Assembly (NCBI RefSeq): GCF_003626595.1
Contig: NZ_RBAK01000002.1
Span: forward strand, 620,001-684,000
Length of the DNA: 64,000 nt
Reading direction: 5' to 3'
Origin: Micromonospora endolithica
Lineage (GTDB): Bacteria; Actinomycetota; Actinomycetes; Mycobacteriales; Micromonosporaceae
Shown: piece by piece, positions 17,193 through 25,195 of the stretch
Numbering within the stretch: the first letter of the stretch is position 1
How the letters are laid out: each line of letters begins with the position of its first letter
Notes under the pieces: model-generated
The model's input: only the letters and a program-made list of their open reading frames with translations
What the model was told of the DNA's origin: nothing
The model's database searches: none
Position numbers and translations under genes: made by a program

Positions 17193-20100
17193 TCACAGCC
17201 GCCAGGGCACCGGCGCGGCCGGCTGGTACCGGCAGGAGCTGCCGGTGGAGACGCTGTCCCGCAGGTGCGCGGCGAGCGCCGGGTGCCGGCCGTCGATGCG
17301 GCGCAGCGTGTCCCGGATCCGGGCGGTGACCGCCTTGCGGGCCCGCTCCGCCTCGTCACCCAGGCGGCGGGTCCGGCCGGCCAGTCCGGCCGCGGCGCGC
17401 AGCTCGTGCAGCAGCGCGGCCCGCTCCGCGTCCAGGGCGGCCACCCGTCGCAGGTCGTCGCGTCCGGCGGCCCGGTCGATCTCGTCGTCGAGGCGTTCCA
17501 GGTGCCGCCGGTAGCGGGCCTTCGCCTCGTCGTCCAGCACCGGGTCGCCGCCGAGACGGCGGGCGGCCACCAGCTCCGGGCCGGCGGCGGGGTCGAGCAG
17601 CTCGACCGTGGGCACGTCGACGCCCGGCCGGGCCAGCAGCAGGCGCAGGTCGTGCAGGCCCTTCGCGTCCGGCAGGTGCACCACGGTGCCGTCCCAGGCG
17701 AGCTCCCAGACCGGGCCGTCCCGGCGGAACGCGTACGCCGGCTGCCCGGTGTCCACCTCAGGGGGTGCCGGCGTCTCGGCGGCGGGCGGCGGACCGGTGT
17801 CGCCGAGCCGGGCCCGTACCTGGGCCATGCCCAGCTCACGGGCGTCCCGCAGCACCTCGGCGCGGATCGTGGCCGCCTCGCTCCGATCGCCCGGCCCGTC
17901 CCGTCCGGTCAGCGCCTCGACCAGTCCGGCGCGGGCGAGCACCGACCACGGTCGGGACCCCATCCGGTCGGCCGCGTCCCGGGCGGCGGCGAATCCGGCG
18001 ACCGCCTCGTCCCACCGGCGTCCCGCCGCGTCCACCGCCGCGATCCAGTGGTCGACCGGCCCGCTCAGGTCGCAGCCGAACAACGCCACCAGCCACTGCC
18101 CCCGGTAGGGCGCCAGCTCCGCCCGCACCCGGCCGCCGCGCACCGGGTCACCGGACGCGGCGGCGACCTGGGCGGCCAGGCGCAGCCACAGCGGCGACAC
18201 CGGACGTGGGTACGCCACGCCGGCCGCCTCGATCTCGGCGACCAGCCGGACGGCTTCGGCGTGGTCGCCACGCTCCACCGCGTTGATGCCCCGGAGCAGG
18301 GCGACGTACGGGTAGTCGTCCGGGCCCAGCCCGTCGAGCAGGGCGTCGCCCTCGGCGATCCGACCCTGGAGCACCAGCCACGACCACCGCACGTGCTGGC
18401 CGAGGAAACCGTGCTCGCCCTCCGGCCAGCAGTCCTGCCGGCCCACCTCGTCGAAGGACACGCCGGCCGCGGCGAAGTCACCCCGGAAGGCGTTGACGAT
18501 GCCGCCGTCGATCGCCCCGGCCATCCGGTGCCGGGCGGCGCCGCTCTCCGCGGTCCCCCGCACGAACGCGGCCCACTCCGCGAGGTAGCCCGGGTCGCCC
18601 AGTTCGAGGAGTGCGACCCAGCGCAACGAGGTGGCCCACAGCACGGTCTCCTCGTCGCCGGCCCGGCGGGCCACGTCCCGGATCTCGGCGGTGATGGCCG
18701 CCCGTTCACCGGCGGTGCCCATCCCCCAGGTGGTGTCGTGCAGGGTCCACAGGCTGAACGTCAGCGCCTCGTCGTCGGCACCCCGCCGGGCGAGCTTCTC
18801 GGTGACGGTGACCAGGTCGGTGACCACGGTGGGCAGGGACGGCACCTCGTCCGGAACGCCGACGAGCCGCCGGTGCGCCTCGCGCAGCATGGCCTCCGCG
18901 TCGTCCGACTGCCCGGCCGGCGTCCAGTGGTGCCGGTGGACCATCAGCGCGACCCGGGCCAGCACCGCCGGGTCGTCCAGCGCCAGGGCGAGAGGTTCGG
19001 CCTCGGCGAGCAGCCGACCCGCCTCGTCCCGGCGTCCGGCGTGGTGCAGCAGCGCGGCCAACTCGACCATGATCCGTACCCGCTGGCCCGGGTCGGTCAC
19101 CACCGTGCCGGCCCGACGCAGGTGCTCGGCGGCCTCCTCCAGCGCCATCCGGCGGCTGGCCTCCCGGGCGGCGACCACCAGCAGGTCGGCCACCCGCCCC
19201 GGCGGGAGATCGGGCACGCCGAGCCAGGCGTGCCGGGCCAGGTCGGCGGGGACCAGCTGCTCGGCGAGCACTGTCGAGGTGTCCACCGCCCGCACCACCG
19301 CCGCGTGCCGGGCCCGGCGGTCGGCCACCGGCAGTCCGTCGTAGAGCGTCTCCCGCACCAGGTCGTGCACGAACGCGGAACGGCCGGCACCCCGGTCGAG
19401 CACCAGCCGGGCCGTCACCGCCCGGTCCAGGTCCCGGTCGACCTGCGCGGCGGGACGGCCCACGGTGGCCGCCAGCAGCCCCCGGTGGAACTCCCGGCCG
19501 AGCACCGCGGCGACGGTGAGCGTGTCGACCACCGGTGCCGGCAGCTGCGCCAGCCGCTGCCGGACCACCTCCCGCACACCGGGGGCGACCTGGTCGACCG
19601 GTCCCCCGGCGTGCCAGAGCCGGGCGGCCTGCTCGACGAAGAACGGGTTGCCGCCGGTGCGCCGGTGCATCTCGTCGACCAGATCCCCGTCGGGTTCGCG
19701 TCCCGCCGTGCGGGCCACCAGCGCGCTCACCTCGTCCCGGGACATGCCGGTCAGGGTCACCGTGGTCGCCTTCGCGGTCAGCGGCACCAGCAGCGGCGCG
19801 AGGGGGTGGTCGGTCAGCTCGACCTCGGCGTCGCGGTAGGTGCCCAGCAGCAGCAACCGCTCGAACCAGGTGTGCTGGGCGGCGAACCGCAGCAGCCGCA
19901 CCGACGCCGGGTCGGCCCAGTGCAGGTCGTCCAGGACGACCACGACCGGCCGGCGCTGGGAGACCGCGACCAGGGCGGTGGTCACCGCGTCGTAGAGGGC
20001 GAAAGCCTCGCGTTCGGCGTCGTCGTCCGCCGTCGGCTTCCCGTCGGCGTCCGGACCGGACGTCTCACCGAGGAGCATCGCCAGGGCCGGTTCGGCCACC

Positions 20101-20393
20101 TCCCGGGCGACCGCCCAGTCGTCGGCGGAGCGTCGCAGCCCGCGGATGACCTGCACCCAGGGCCAGTAGCCGGGCGCGTTGTCCGAGTCCCAGCAGGCCG
20201 CGCCGAGCACCAGCGCGCCACGCCGGCGGGCCTCCTCGGCCGCCGCGGTCACCAGCGTGGTCTTGCCGATGCCCGGCTCGCCGGTGACCAGGACCAACCC
20301 CCCGTGGCTGTCCAGCACCCGGTCGACCTCGGCGCGCAGGAGGGCGGCCGGATGCTCGCGCCCGATGAGGGCCTCGCCCCGCCGCGGTTCCAT
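17193..20393 (-). CDS. Large AAA/STAND signalling ATPase
   Basis: A 1066-residue cytoplasmic protein. Walker A GEPGIGKTT (38-46) and Walker B VVVVLDDLHWADP (about 149-161) are those of LAL/MalT-type and adenylate-cyclase-associated ATPases. A long helical repeat region (about 400-860, TPR-like) follows. There is no LuxR HTH at the end; instead residues about 890-1066 carry a beta-rich segment (PVWELAWDGTVVHLPDAKGL) and a charged helical tail (RYRRHLERLDDEIDRA). This C-terminal arrangement also occurs in other actinobacterial ATPases that I recall without function. The ATG at 20393 is chosen because the ATPase domain begins directly after it; an earlier frame start at 20486 adds unrelated residues. 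Confidence 0.85.
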   Translation of the reverse strand: MEPRRGEALIGREHPAALLRAEVDRVLDSHGGLVLVTGEPGIGKTTLVTAAAEEARRRGALVLGAACWDSDNAPGYWPWVQVIRGLRRSADDWAVAREVAEPALAMLLGETSGPDADGKPTADDDAEREAFALYDAVTTALVAVSQRRPVVVVLDDLHWADPASVRLLRFAAQHTWFERLLLLGTYRDAEVELTDHPLAPLLVPLTAKATTVTLTGMSRDEVSALVARTAGREPDGDLVDEMHRRTGGNPFFVEQAARLWHAGGPVDQVAPGVREVVRQRLAQLPAPVVDTLTVAAVLGREFHRGLLAATVGRPAAQVDRDLDRAVTARLVLDRGAGRSAFVHDLVRETLYDGLPVADRRARHAAVVRAVDTSTVLAEQLVPADLARHAWLGVPDLPPGRVADLLVVAAREASRRMALEEAAEHLRRAGTVVTDPGQRVRIMVELAALLHHAGRRDEAGRLLAEAEPLALALDDPAVLARVALMVHRHHWTPAGQSDDAEAMLREAHRRLVGVPDEVPSLPTVVTDLVTVTEKLARRGADDEALTFSLWTLHDTTWGMGTAGERAAITAEIRDVARRAGDEETVLWATSLRWVALLELGDPGYLAEWAAFVRGTAESGAARHRMAGAIDGGIVNAFRGDFAAAGVSFDEVGRQDCWPEGEHGFLGQHVRWSWLVLQGRIAEGDALLDGLGPDDYPYVALLRGINAVERGDHAEAVRLVAEIEAAGVAYPRPVSPLWLRLAAQVAAASGDPVRGGRVRAELAPYRGQWLVALFGCDLSGPVDHWIAAVDAAGRRWDEAVAGFAAARDAADRMGSRPWSVLARAGLVEALTGRDGPGDRSEAATIRAEVLRDARELGMAQVRARLGDTGPPPAAETPAPPEVDTGQPAYAFRRDGPVWELAWDGTVVHLPDAKGLHDLRLLLARPGVDVPTVELLDPAAGPELVAARRLGGDPVLDDEAKARYRRHLERLDDEIDRAAGRDDLRRVAALDAERAALLHELRAAAGLAGRTRRLGDEAERARKAVTARIRDTLRRIDGRHPALAAHLRDSVSTGSSCRYQPAAPVPWRL

Positions 20394-20624
20394 GGCTCCG
20401 CACGGTAACGGAAAACACCGACAGACTCCCCCGACCAAGGGGCGTCGTACGCGCACCGGCATCCGGGTACGCCCGGACCTCACCACCTTGACCGGAGCCG
20501 GCGCCCCCGAACGCGTCGGCTCCGGTCGACCGGCCCGACGTGCGGACCGGTATGCCCCTCGTCACACCGACGCCCGCGCGCCGGTCAGTCTCTCTGACAG
20601 GGCGCGACGGGAGGATGTGACCGG

Positions 20625-21497
20625 ATGGACGGGACCGATCTGCTGGCCGAGCGGTTCGAGGCGCACCGGCGCCACCTGCGCGCGGTGGCCTACCGGCTGC
20701 TGGGCTCCGCGGGCGACGCCGACGACGCGGTGCAGGAGGCGTGGCTGCGGGCCAGCCGCGCGGGCGCCGACGGGGTGGACAACCTCGGTGGCTGGCTCAC
20801 CACGATCGTCGCCCGGGTCAGCCTCAACATGCTCCAGTCCCGTAGGGCCCGCCGGGAGGATCCCGCCGACCTGACCCCCGAGGTCGGCACCACCGCGGGC
20901 CCGGAGCAGGAGGCCGAGCTGGCCGACTCGGTCGGGGTGGCGCTGCTCGTCGTCCTGGAGACGCTCACCCCCGCCGAACGGCTGGCGTTCGTGCTGCACG
21001 ACCTGTTCGCCCTGCCGTACGAGGAGATCGGTCCGATCGTCGGGCGGACGCCGACGGCCGCGCGACAGCTCGCCAGCCGCGCGCGCCGCCGGGTCCGGGG
21101 GGCCACGGTCGCGCCCGACCCGGTACGCCAGCGGGAGGTCGTCGCCGCGTTCCTCGCCGCGTCGCGCGGTGGCGACTTCGCCGCGCTGCTCGCGCTGCTG
21201 GACCCGGAGGTCGTGCTGCGGGCCGACGCCGCCGCGGTCGCGTCCGGGGCGACCCCGGAGGTACGCGGGGCGCACGCCGTCGCCGAGACGTTCTCCGGTC
21301 GGGCGCGGGCGGCCCGGCCGGCGCTGGTGGACGGCCTGCCCGGCGCGGCGTGGCTGGTCGGCGGGGAGCCCCGGGTGGTGTTCCGGTTCACCCTCGCCGC
21401 GGACCCGGCCGGCGACCGGATCGTGGCCGTCGACCTGATCGCCGACCCGGAGAAGCTCACCCTTCTGTCCCTAACCTTCCTCGACGAGCTATCTTAG
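20625..21497 (+). CDS. sigJ: RNA polymerase sigma factor SigJ (ECF41 group)
   Basis: A 290-residue extracytoplasmic-function sigma factor. Sigma-2 is visible in HLRAVAYRLLGSAGDADDAVQEAWLR and sigma-4 in LTPAERLAFVLHDLFALPYEEIG. A C-terminal SnoaL-like domain (about 180-290) follows, the fused regulatory domain of ECF41 factors. In that group the extension controls activity in place of an anti-sigma factor. The usual neighbour (a carboxymuconolactone decarboxylase, oxidoreductase or epimerase) is absent; instead an HTH gene and a DUF4180 gene follow closely. Confidence 0.93.
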   Translation: MDGTDLLAERFEAHRRHLRAVAYRLLGSAGDADDAVQEAWLRASRAGADGVDNLGGWLTTIVARVSLNMLQSRRARREDPADLTPEVGTTAGPEQEAELADSVGVALLVVLETLTPAERLAFVLHDLFALPYEEIGPIVGRTPTAARQLASRARRRVRGATVAPDPVRQREVVAAFLAASRGGDFAALLALLDPEVVLRADAAAVASGATPEVRGAHAVAETFSGRARAARPALVDGLPGAAWLVGGEPRVVFRFTLAADPAGDRIVAVDLIADPEKLTLLSLTFLDELS

Positions 21498-21500
21498 GGA
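21468..21500 (+). promoter_or_regulatory. Candidate operator/promoter before the HTH gene
   Basis: An inverted repeat, tccctaa (21468-21474) and ttaggga (21494-21500), spans the end of sigJ. A -10-like TATCTT (21490-21495) lies inside it, 8 nt before the next ATG. This would give a leaderless message repressible by a protein bound to the repeat, perhaps the HTH protein itself. Confidence 0.4.
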
Positions 21501-21503
21501 GCG

Positions 21504-22007
21504 ATGGGTAATGACATGTACTCGGTCGAGCAGGTCGCGGAGCGGCTGGGGCTGCACGTGCGGACCGTCCGCGGCTACATCCGCTCCGGGCGGCTGCGCG
21601 CGGTACGGATCGGCAAGCAGTACCGGATCGCCCGCGCCGACCTCGACGCGCTGACCGGCACGCCCCCACCGGCCCCCGCCACCTCCTCGGTGGAGGTGTC
21701 CAGCGTCGTACGCGTGGACGGCGTCGACCGGGCGGCCGCCGACCGGATCGGCACGTTCGTCCTCGCCGCCGTCAACACCGGTCACGACCCTTCGGACCCG
21801 CTGCGGGTGCAGACGATCCACGACGAGGAGCGACAACGCATGACGATCATGGTGTTGGGCGGAACCGCCGCCACCGCCGAACTGCTGGGCATGCTGGACG
21901 GGGTGCTCGACGGTGTGCTCGGTGGGGCCTCCGCCGTCGACCCGGCCGGGCGCGGCACGGACCCGGCGGCGCCCGGTGGCGGGGACGGGACGGTGCGTGG
22001 TGGCTGA
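21504..22007 (+). CDS. Excisionase/MerR-like helix-turn-helix DNA-binding protein
   Basis: A 167-residue protein. Residues 6-50 form an HTH_17 (excisionase-like) domain: YSVEQVAERLGLHVRTVRGYIRSGRLRAVRIGKQYRIARADLDAL, split here only for description. The middle (about 64-125, SSVVRVDGVDRAAADRIG ... DEERQRMTIMVLGG) looks like a small ligand-binding domain; the last 30 residues are Gly/Asp/Pro-rich. It begins 6 nt after sigJ and overlaps the DUF4180 gene by 11 nt. It is probably a transcription factor controlling this cluster, not a phage excisionase, since no integrase is near. Confidence 0.8.
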   Translation: MGNDMYSVEQVAERLGLHVRTVRGYIRSGRLRAVRIGKQYRIARADLDALTGTPPPAPATSSVEVSSVVRVDGVDRAAADRIGTFVLAAVNTGHDPSDPLRVQTIHDEERQRMTIMVLGGTAATAELLGMLDGVLDGVLGGASAVDPAGRGTDPAAPGGGDGTVRGG

Positions 22008-22374
22008 CGACATCCAGGAGCGGGCCGGCGTACCGGTGCTGGTGTGCGACCCGGACGGCCCGCCGATCGCCACCGAGCAGGACGCGCTGGACCTGATCGG
22101 GTCGGCGTTCCTCGGCGCACAGGTGGTGGCGGTCCCCGCCGCCCGGCTGGACCCGCGCTTCTTCTCCCTCGGCAGCCGGTTCGCCGGCGAGGTGATGCAG
22201 AAGTTCGTCAACTACCGGTTGCGGCTCGCCGTCGTCGGCGACATCTCCCCGCACCTGGCGGAGTCGTCGGCGCTGCGCGCACTGGTGCAGGAGTCCAACC
22301 GGGGCGGCCACGTCTGGTTCCTTCCGGACCTGGACGCCCTCGACGCCCGCCTGACACCCGCCCCGAATCCCTGA
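21997..22374 (+). CDS. DUF4180 domain protein
   Basis: A 125-residue protein matching DUF4180: IATEQDALDLIGSAFLGAQVVAVPAARLDPRFFSLGSRFAGEVMQKFVNYRLRLAVVGDI (described in parts: an N-terminal helix, the FFSLGSRFAGE core and the NYRLRLAVVGDI strand). The fold is related to STAS-like or DUF4325-type modules; no biochemical role is known. It starts at one of two adjacent GTG codons and is translationally coupled to the HTH gene, a pairing seen for this family elsewhere. Ligand or protein sensing is inference. Confidence 0.8.
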   Translation: MVADDIQERAGVPVLVCDPDGPPIATEQDALDLIGSAFLGAQVVAVPAARLDPRFFSLGSRFAGEVMQKFVNYRLRLAVVGDISPHLAESSALRALVQESNRGGHVWFLPDLDALDARLTPAPNP

Positions 22375-22389
22375 TCCCTCCCCTTCCGC

Positions 22390-22428
22390 GATGTCGGGGT
22401 GTCCGATCGCGCCGGACACCCCGACATC
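22390..22428. terminator. Strong bidirectional terminator hairpin
   Basis: A perfect 16-bp stem (22390-22405 with 22413-22428) around the 7-nt loop atcgcgc lies between the DUF4180 stop and the convergent Cys-rich gene. It is among the strongest hairpins in the window. Confidence 0.85.
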
Positions 22429-22466
22429 ACTGACTACGCGTGGATCAGGGCCCGAACCGGTGCGAC

Positions 22467-22868
22467 TCAGCGGGCGTCGGTCACCACGTGGGAGCAGGCG
22501 GTGCAGGCGGCACGGCCCTGTTCGGCGTACCACCGGCAGGTCCGCCGGATCGCGCAGTGCGGCAGGTCGGTCTCGGCGGGGCCGGCGGTCTCCCGGTACG
22601 ACGCCACCACCCGCTCGCCCAACCCGCAGTGGTCACCGGTCCAGAAACCGCAGGTCGTGGTGACGCAGGGGCCGGCGAGCCGGTACCGGGACTCCACCGG
22701 CGCGTCGGTGCCGGCGGTGGCCAGTGCCACCTCGGCGGGCAGCGCCGGCGTCACGTAGGCGACCCGACCCGCCGGAGTGATCATGCCGAGGAAGACCGTG
22801 GCGTTGGCCGCGGGCGTACTCGGGCACATCCGCTCCGGCGAGTCCGATCGGGGGACGGTGTCGGTCAC
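22467..22868 (-). CDS. Uncharacterised Cys-rich protein
   Basis: A 133-residue protein with eight cysteines: one near the N-terminus, then C-x4-C-x7-C (from GPCVTTTC to GDHC) and LPHC-x5-C-x10-C-x2-C (to CTACSHV). This spacing could hold Fe-S clusters or zinc; there is no signal peptide, so it should be cytoplasmic and reduced. The GTG start overlaps the stop of the 86-residue gene upstream as GTGA. It is the last gene of a three-gene operon with a Tat-exported protein and a small protein. I do not know its function; a binding or maturation partner of the two upstream products is a guess. Confidence 0.75.
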   Translation of the reverse strand: MTDTVPRSDSPERMCPSTPAANATVFLGMITPAGRVAYVTPALPAEVALATAGTDAPVESRYRLAGPCVTTTCGFWTGDHCGLGERVVASYRETAGPAETDLPHCAIRRTCRWYAEQGRAACTACSHVVTDAR

Positions 22869-23125
22869 CGCTGCAACCAGAAGCCGATGTCGTTGATCTT
22901 CTGGCCGAGGTCCTCGGCGAACGGCCCGTCGATCACCCACAGGCCGTACCACTCGGGGCGCAACTTCAGGTTGCCGTGCCCGAGCGTCAGCGGGTTGGTC
23001 AGCTTGGCGCTGGCGACGGAGAGCGCGTTCAGTCCCGCCTTCTGGATCTCACTGCCGATGAGGCGTTGCTGGTCGACGGAGAGGTCGACGCCGTCGACGA
23101 CGAACCGGAACTCACTGCGTGCCAT
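22865..23125 (-). CDS. Uncharacterised 86-residue protein
   Basis: A small protein starting MARSEFRFVVDGVDLSVDQQ and ending DLGQKINDIGFWLQR, with a middle part rich in Asn, Leu and Gly (LTNPLTLGHGNLKLRPEWYGLWVIDGP). It has no signal peptide and no cysteine. A good ribosome site (AGAGGAG) precedes the ATG. Its size and position between a Tat-exported protein and a Cys-rich protein recall precursor peptides or small structural subunits of modified-peptide systems, but it lacks a recognisable leader/core boundary. Function unknown. Confidence 0.75.
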   Translation of the reverse strand: MARSEFRFVVDGVDLSVDQQRLIGSEIQKAGLNALSVASAKLTNPLTLGHGNLKLRPEWYGLWVIDGPFAEDLGQKINDIGFWLQR

Positions 23126-23145
23126 GCTGTCTCCTCTGTGGTGGC

Positions 23146-23814
23146 TCAACCGGTCCGCAGCCCACGCCGCAGACTCGCTCTGGTGAAGGCGGCCCAGCCG
23201 TCGTACGGCAGGCTCCGCCAGCTGTCGGCACCGGCCGCACGCACGCCCCACAGCTCACGGCAGGCGGTCACCGCGAACGCCACCTGATCGGCGGAGCCGG
23301 TGAATCCGGCCGGCCCGTGGGTCACCCGTACGGCGCCGCCGGCCTCGACACCGACCTGCGGGAAGTGGTGGTGCAGGCTGGCCAGGGTCGCCAGGTGCGC
23401 GGCGTCGGCGCGACCGGCGGTGAAGGCGTCGAACACGCGGTCCTCGCGCGAGGACCGGATCGCGTGCAGCGTGAACGCTCCGCCGTCCGGGTCGACGTGG
23501 CCGGCCACCTCGACCGGCCCGGTCCATTCGGCGGGCGAGTTGGCCGACCAGAACGCCAACCAGGCGGTGAGCCGGCGGTGCAGGTCGGTCTGGAAGCGGG
23601 CCGGCCCGGGCCGCAGCGACGCGGTGGCGATCCGGTCCCGGACGACCAGCGCGGTACGGGTCGAGCCGGTCGGGGCGCGGGACACCCCGGCCGGTACGGC
23701 GGAGTTCGGAGCGGCGTGGGCGGCGGTCGACCCGGTCACGGTGACCGCCGCCGATGCCGCGGCGGCACCTACCAGGACACGCCTGCGGGACAGGGAGGGA
23801 AGCGTCTCGTTCAT
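23146..23814 (-). CDS. Tat-exported protein of unknown function
   Basis: A 222-residue protein with a Tat signal: LSRRRVLVGAAAASAAVTVTG, twin-arginine motif SRRRVLV, then an Ala-x-Ala cleavage site (AHA) near residue 34. The mature part has no cysteine motif except one Cys (TACRELWG) and no enzyme signature I recognise; SLHHHFPQVGVEAGG is a possible metal-binding His cluster. Tat export implies folding, often with a cofactor, before secretion. It is the first gene of the operon with the 86-residue and Cys-rich proteins (gap 20 nt). Confidence 0.75.
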   Translation of the reverse strand: MNETLPSLSRRRVLVGAAAASAAVTVTGSTAAHAAPNSAVPAGVSRAPTGSTRTALVVRDRIATASLRPGPARFQTDLHRRLTAWLAFWSANSPAEWTGPVEVAGHVDPDGGAFTLHAIRSSREDRVFDAFTAGRADAAHLATLASLHHHFPQVGVEAGGAVRVTHGPAGFTGSADQVAFAVTACRELWGVRAAGADSWRSLPYDGWAAFTRASLRRGLRTG

Positions 23815-23892
23815 CGTCCGCCTTTCGGTGACGGCCAGTTCACGAGACGCTACAGACCGGTTTTGATCAGATGAATGGCCTTTCTATCGGGA

Positions 23893-23912
23893 CACCGACA
23901 TGAATGTCGGTG
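23893..23912. promoter_or_regulatory. Perfect inverted repeat upstream of the Tat-protein operon
   Basis: The arms caccgacat and atgtcggtg are separated by 2 nt (23893-23912), about 80 bp before the start of the Tat-exported protein gene. The dimensions suit a dimeric regulator. The surrounding 60 bp are unusually AT-rich for this window, as expected of a promoter. Confidence 0.5.
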
Positions 23913-24048
23913 ATCGACGGCGGCGTGAATCCGTTCATTCTGCTGTCGGTCGGATTACCGCCGGACGGGCGTCGGAAGACCGCCACACGTCGTGCCGCAA
24001 CGCCATCTCGACCTCGTCCGGCCCGGCCCCACGACACCCGCACGGGCA

Positions 24049-24082
24049 GGTCGGCCGGGTGCCGCGAGGCACCCGGCCGACC
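24049..24082 (-). terminator. Terminator of the three-repeat secreted protein gene
   Basis: A perfect 15-bp stem (24049-24063 with 24068-24082) with the tetraloop gcga begins 12 nt after the stop codon of the gene read from the minus strand. Confidence 0.8.
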
Positions 24083-24093
24083 GTTGTGGATGG

Positions 24094-24996
24094 TTATGCG
24101 GTGGCGCAGATGGCGTACGACGTGTTGGTCCAGTTGCCGGCCAGCGGGTCCTCCTCGTACGCGCCGGAGGTGTCGGAGGTCGGCGCGACGGCGGCCCCGC
24201 CGTTGGGACGGAAGTCGTCCACGACGACCTCACCGGTGGCACCGTTCAGCTCGTAGCCGGCCCCGGTGAGTCGCTTACCGGCCGGGCAGGTCGCGGTGAC
24301 GCCACGGAAGTCGTTGGAGTTGCTCGGGCTGGTCAGGGACACCCGCACCAGGCCGGCCAGCGGGTTGGCGCAGATCGCGTACGCGGTCAGCGTCCAGCTG
24401 CCGGCGAACGCCTCCGCCTCGTACGCGCCCACGGTGACGGCGGTGGGCGCCGCCGCCGGACCGCCGTTGGGACGGAAGTCGTCCACGATCCCCTCACCGG
24501 TGACGCCGACCATCTCGTAACCGGTGCCGGTCAGCACCTTGCCGGCCGGGCAGGTCGCCGTGGTGGTGCGGAAGTCGGCCGAGGTGTTCGCGCCGGTCAC
24601 GGACACCCGGACCAGACCGGCGACCGGGTTGGCGCAGATCGCGTACGCGGTGACCGACCAGTTGCCGGCGAACGGCTCGGCCTCGTACGCGGTCGCGGTG
24701 ACCGCGGTGGGCGCGACCGCCGGGCCGCCGTTGGGGCGCAGGTCGTCGACGACCGCCTCGCCGGTGGCCCCGTTGATCTCGTAGCCGGTGCCGGTGAGAA
24801 CCTTGCCGGCCGGGCAGACGGCGGTGACCGTGTGGAAGTCGTTGGAGTTGTTGGCGCTGACGGCGGAGACCCGCACCAGGCCGGGCACCGCCGCGGACGC
24901 CGGGCTCGCCGGGACGAGCACGGCCGCGCCGACCAGACCGAGCACGAGTACGGAGGCTCGGACGCCGAACCGTCGGGACACCTTGTGTGGACGCAT
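24094..24996 (-). CDS. Secreted protein of three tandem ~87-residue repeats
   Basis: A 300-residue exported protein. Residues 1-35 are a Sec signal ending ASA. The mature protein is three near-identical repeats of about 87 residues, each with GLVRVS, NSNDF or a variant, TCPAGKVLTGTGYE, VVDDFRPNGG and NWTLTAYAICAN. Each repeat has two cysteines, so an intradomain disulfide is likely. I know repeats of this kind only as uncharacterised actinobacterial surface or secreted proteins. The ATG at 24996 follows CAGGAGAGAG. Nothing suggests catalysis; carbohydrate or surface binding is a guess. Confidence 0.85.
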   Translation of the reverse strand: MRPHKVSRRFGVRASVLVLGLVGAAVLVPASPASAAVPGLVRVSAVSANNSNDFHTVTAVCPAGKVLTGTGYEINGATGEAVVDDLRPNGGPAVAPTAVTATAYEAEPFAGNWSVTAYAICANPVAGLVRVSVTGANTSADFRTTTATCPAGKVLTGTGYEMVGVTGEGIVDDFRPNGGPAAAPTAVTVGAYEAEAFAGSWTLTAYAICANPLAGLVRVSLTSPSNSNDFRGVTATCPAGKRLTGAGYELNGATGEVVVDDFRPNGGAAVAPTSDTSGAYEEDPLAGNWTNTSYAICATA

Positions 24997-25158
24997 GACT
25001 CTCTCCTGTCTGTGGCCCGGCATCGCCGAGGCCCAATATGACAACGAGTTCACGCTAGGTAGTCGCTTCACCAGGCGATATCCCGAAGACGACTACGTCA
25101 TGTAACCGACGAGGGCGTAACCAGCCGGCCCGCCGCCTGCCGCGCGCGCCCCTAACGA

Positions 25159-25188
25159 TTGATAAGCATTGATGGGCGCCCCTACCAT
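25159..25188 (+). promoter_or_regulatory. Leaderless promoter of the CBM3 protein gene
   Basis: TTGATA (25159-25164), an 18-bp spacer and TACCAT (25183-25188) form a good sigma-70-type promoter; the ATG follows after 7 nt, so transcription would start at or beside the start codon. This supports 25196 as the start over an earlier in-frame ATG at 25169. Confidence 0.65.
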
Positions 25189-25195
25189 CTCCACC

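Noticed and set aside
17265..20408. A 1047-residue open frame on the plus strand opposite the large ATPase
   Set aside because: It is the antisense shadow of a gene with conserved ATPase motifs. Its residues are low complexity (Arg, Gly, Pro, His, Gln) with no domain.
21504..22007. A phage excisionase and hence an integrated element
   Set aside because: The HTH resembles excisionases, but no integrase, attachment-site duplication or phage genes are near, and the gene is coupled to DUF4180.
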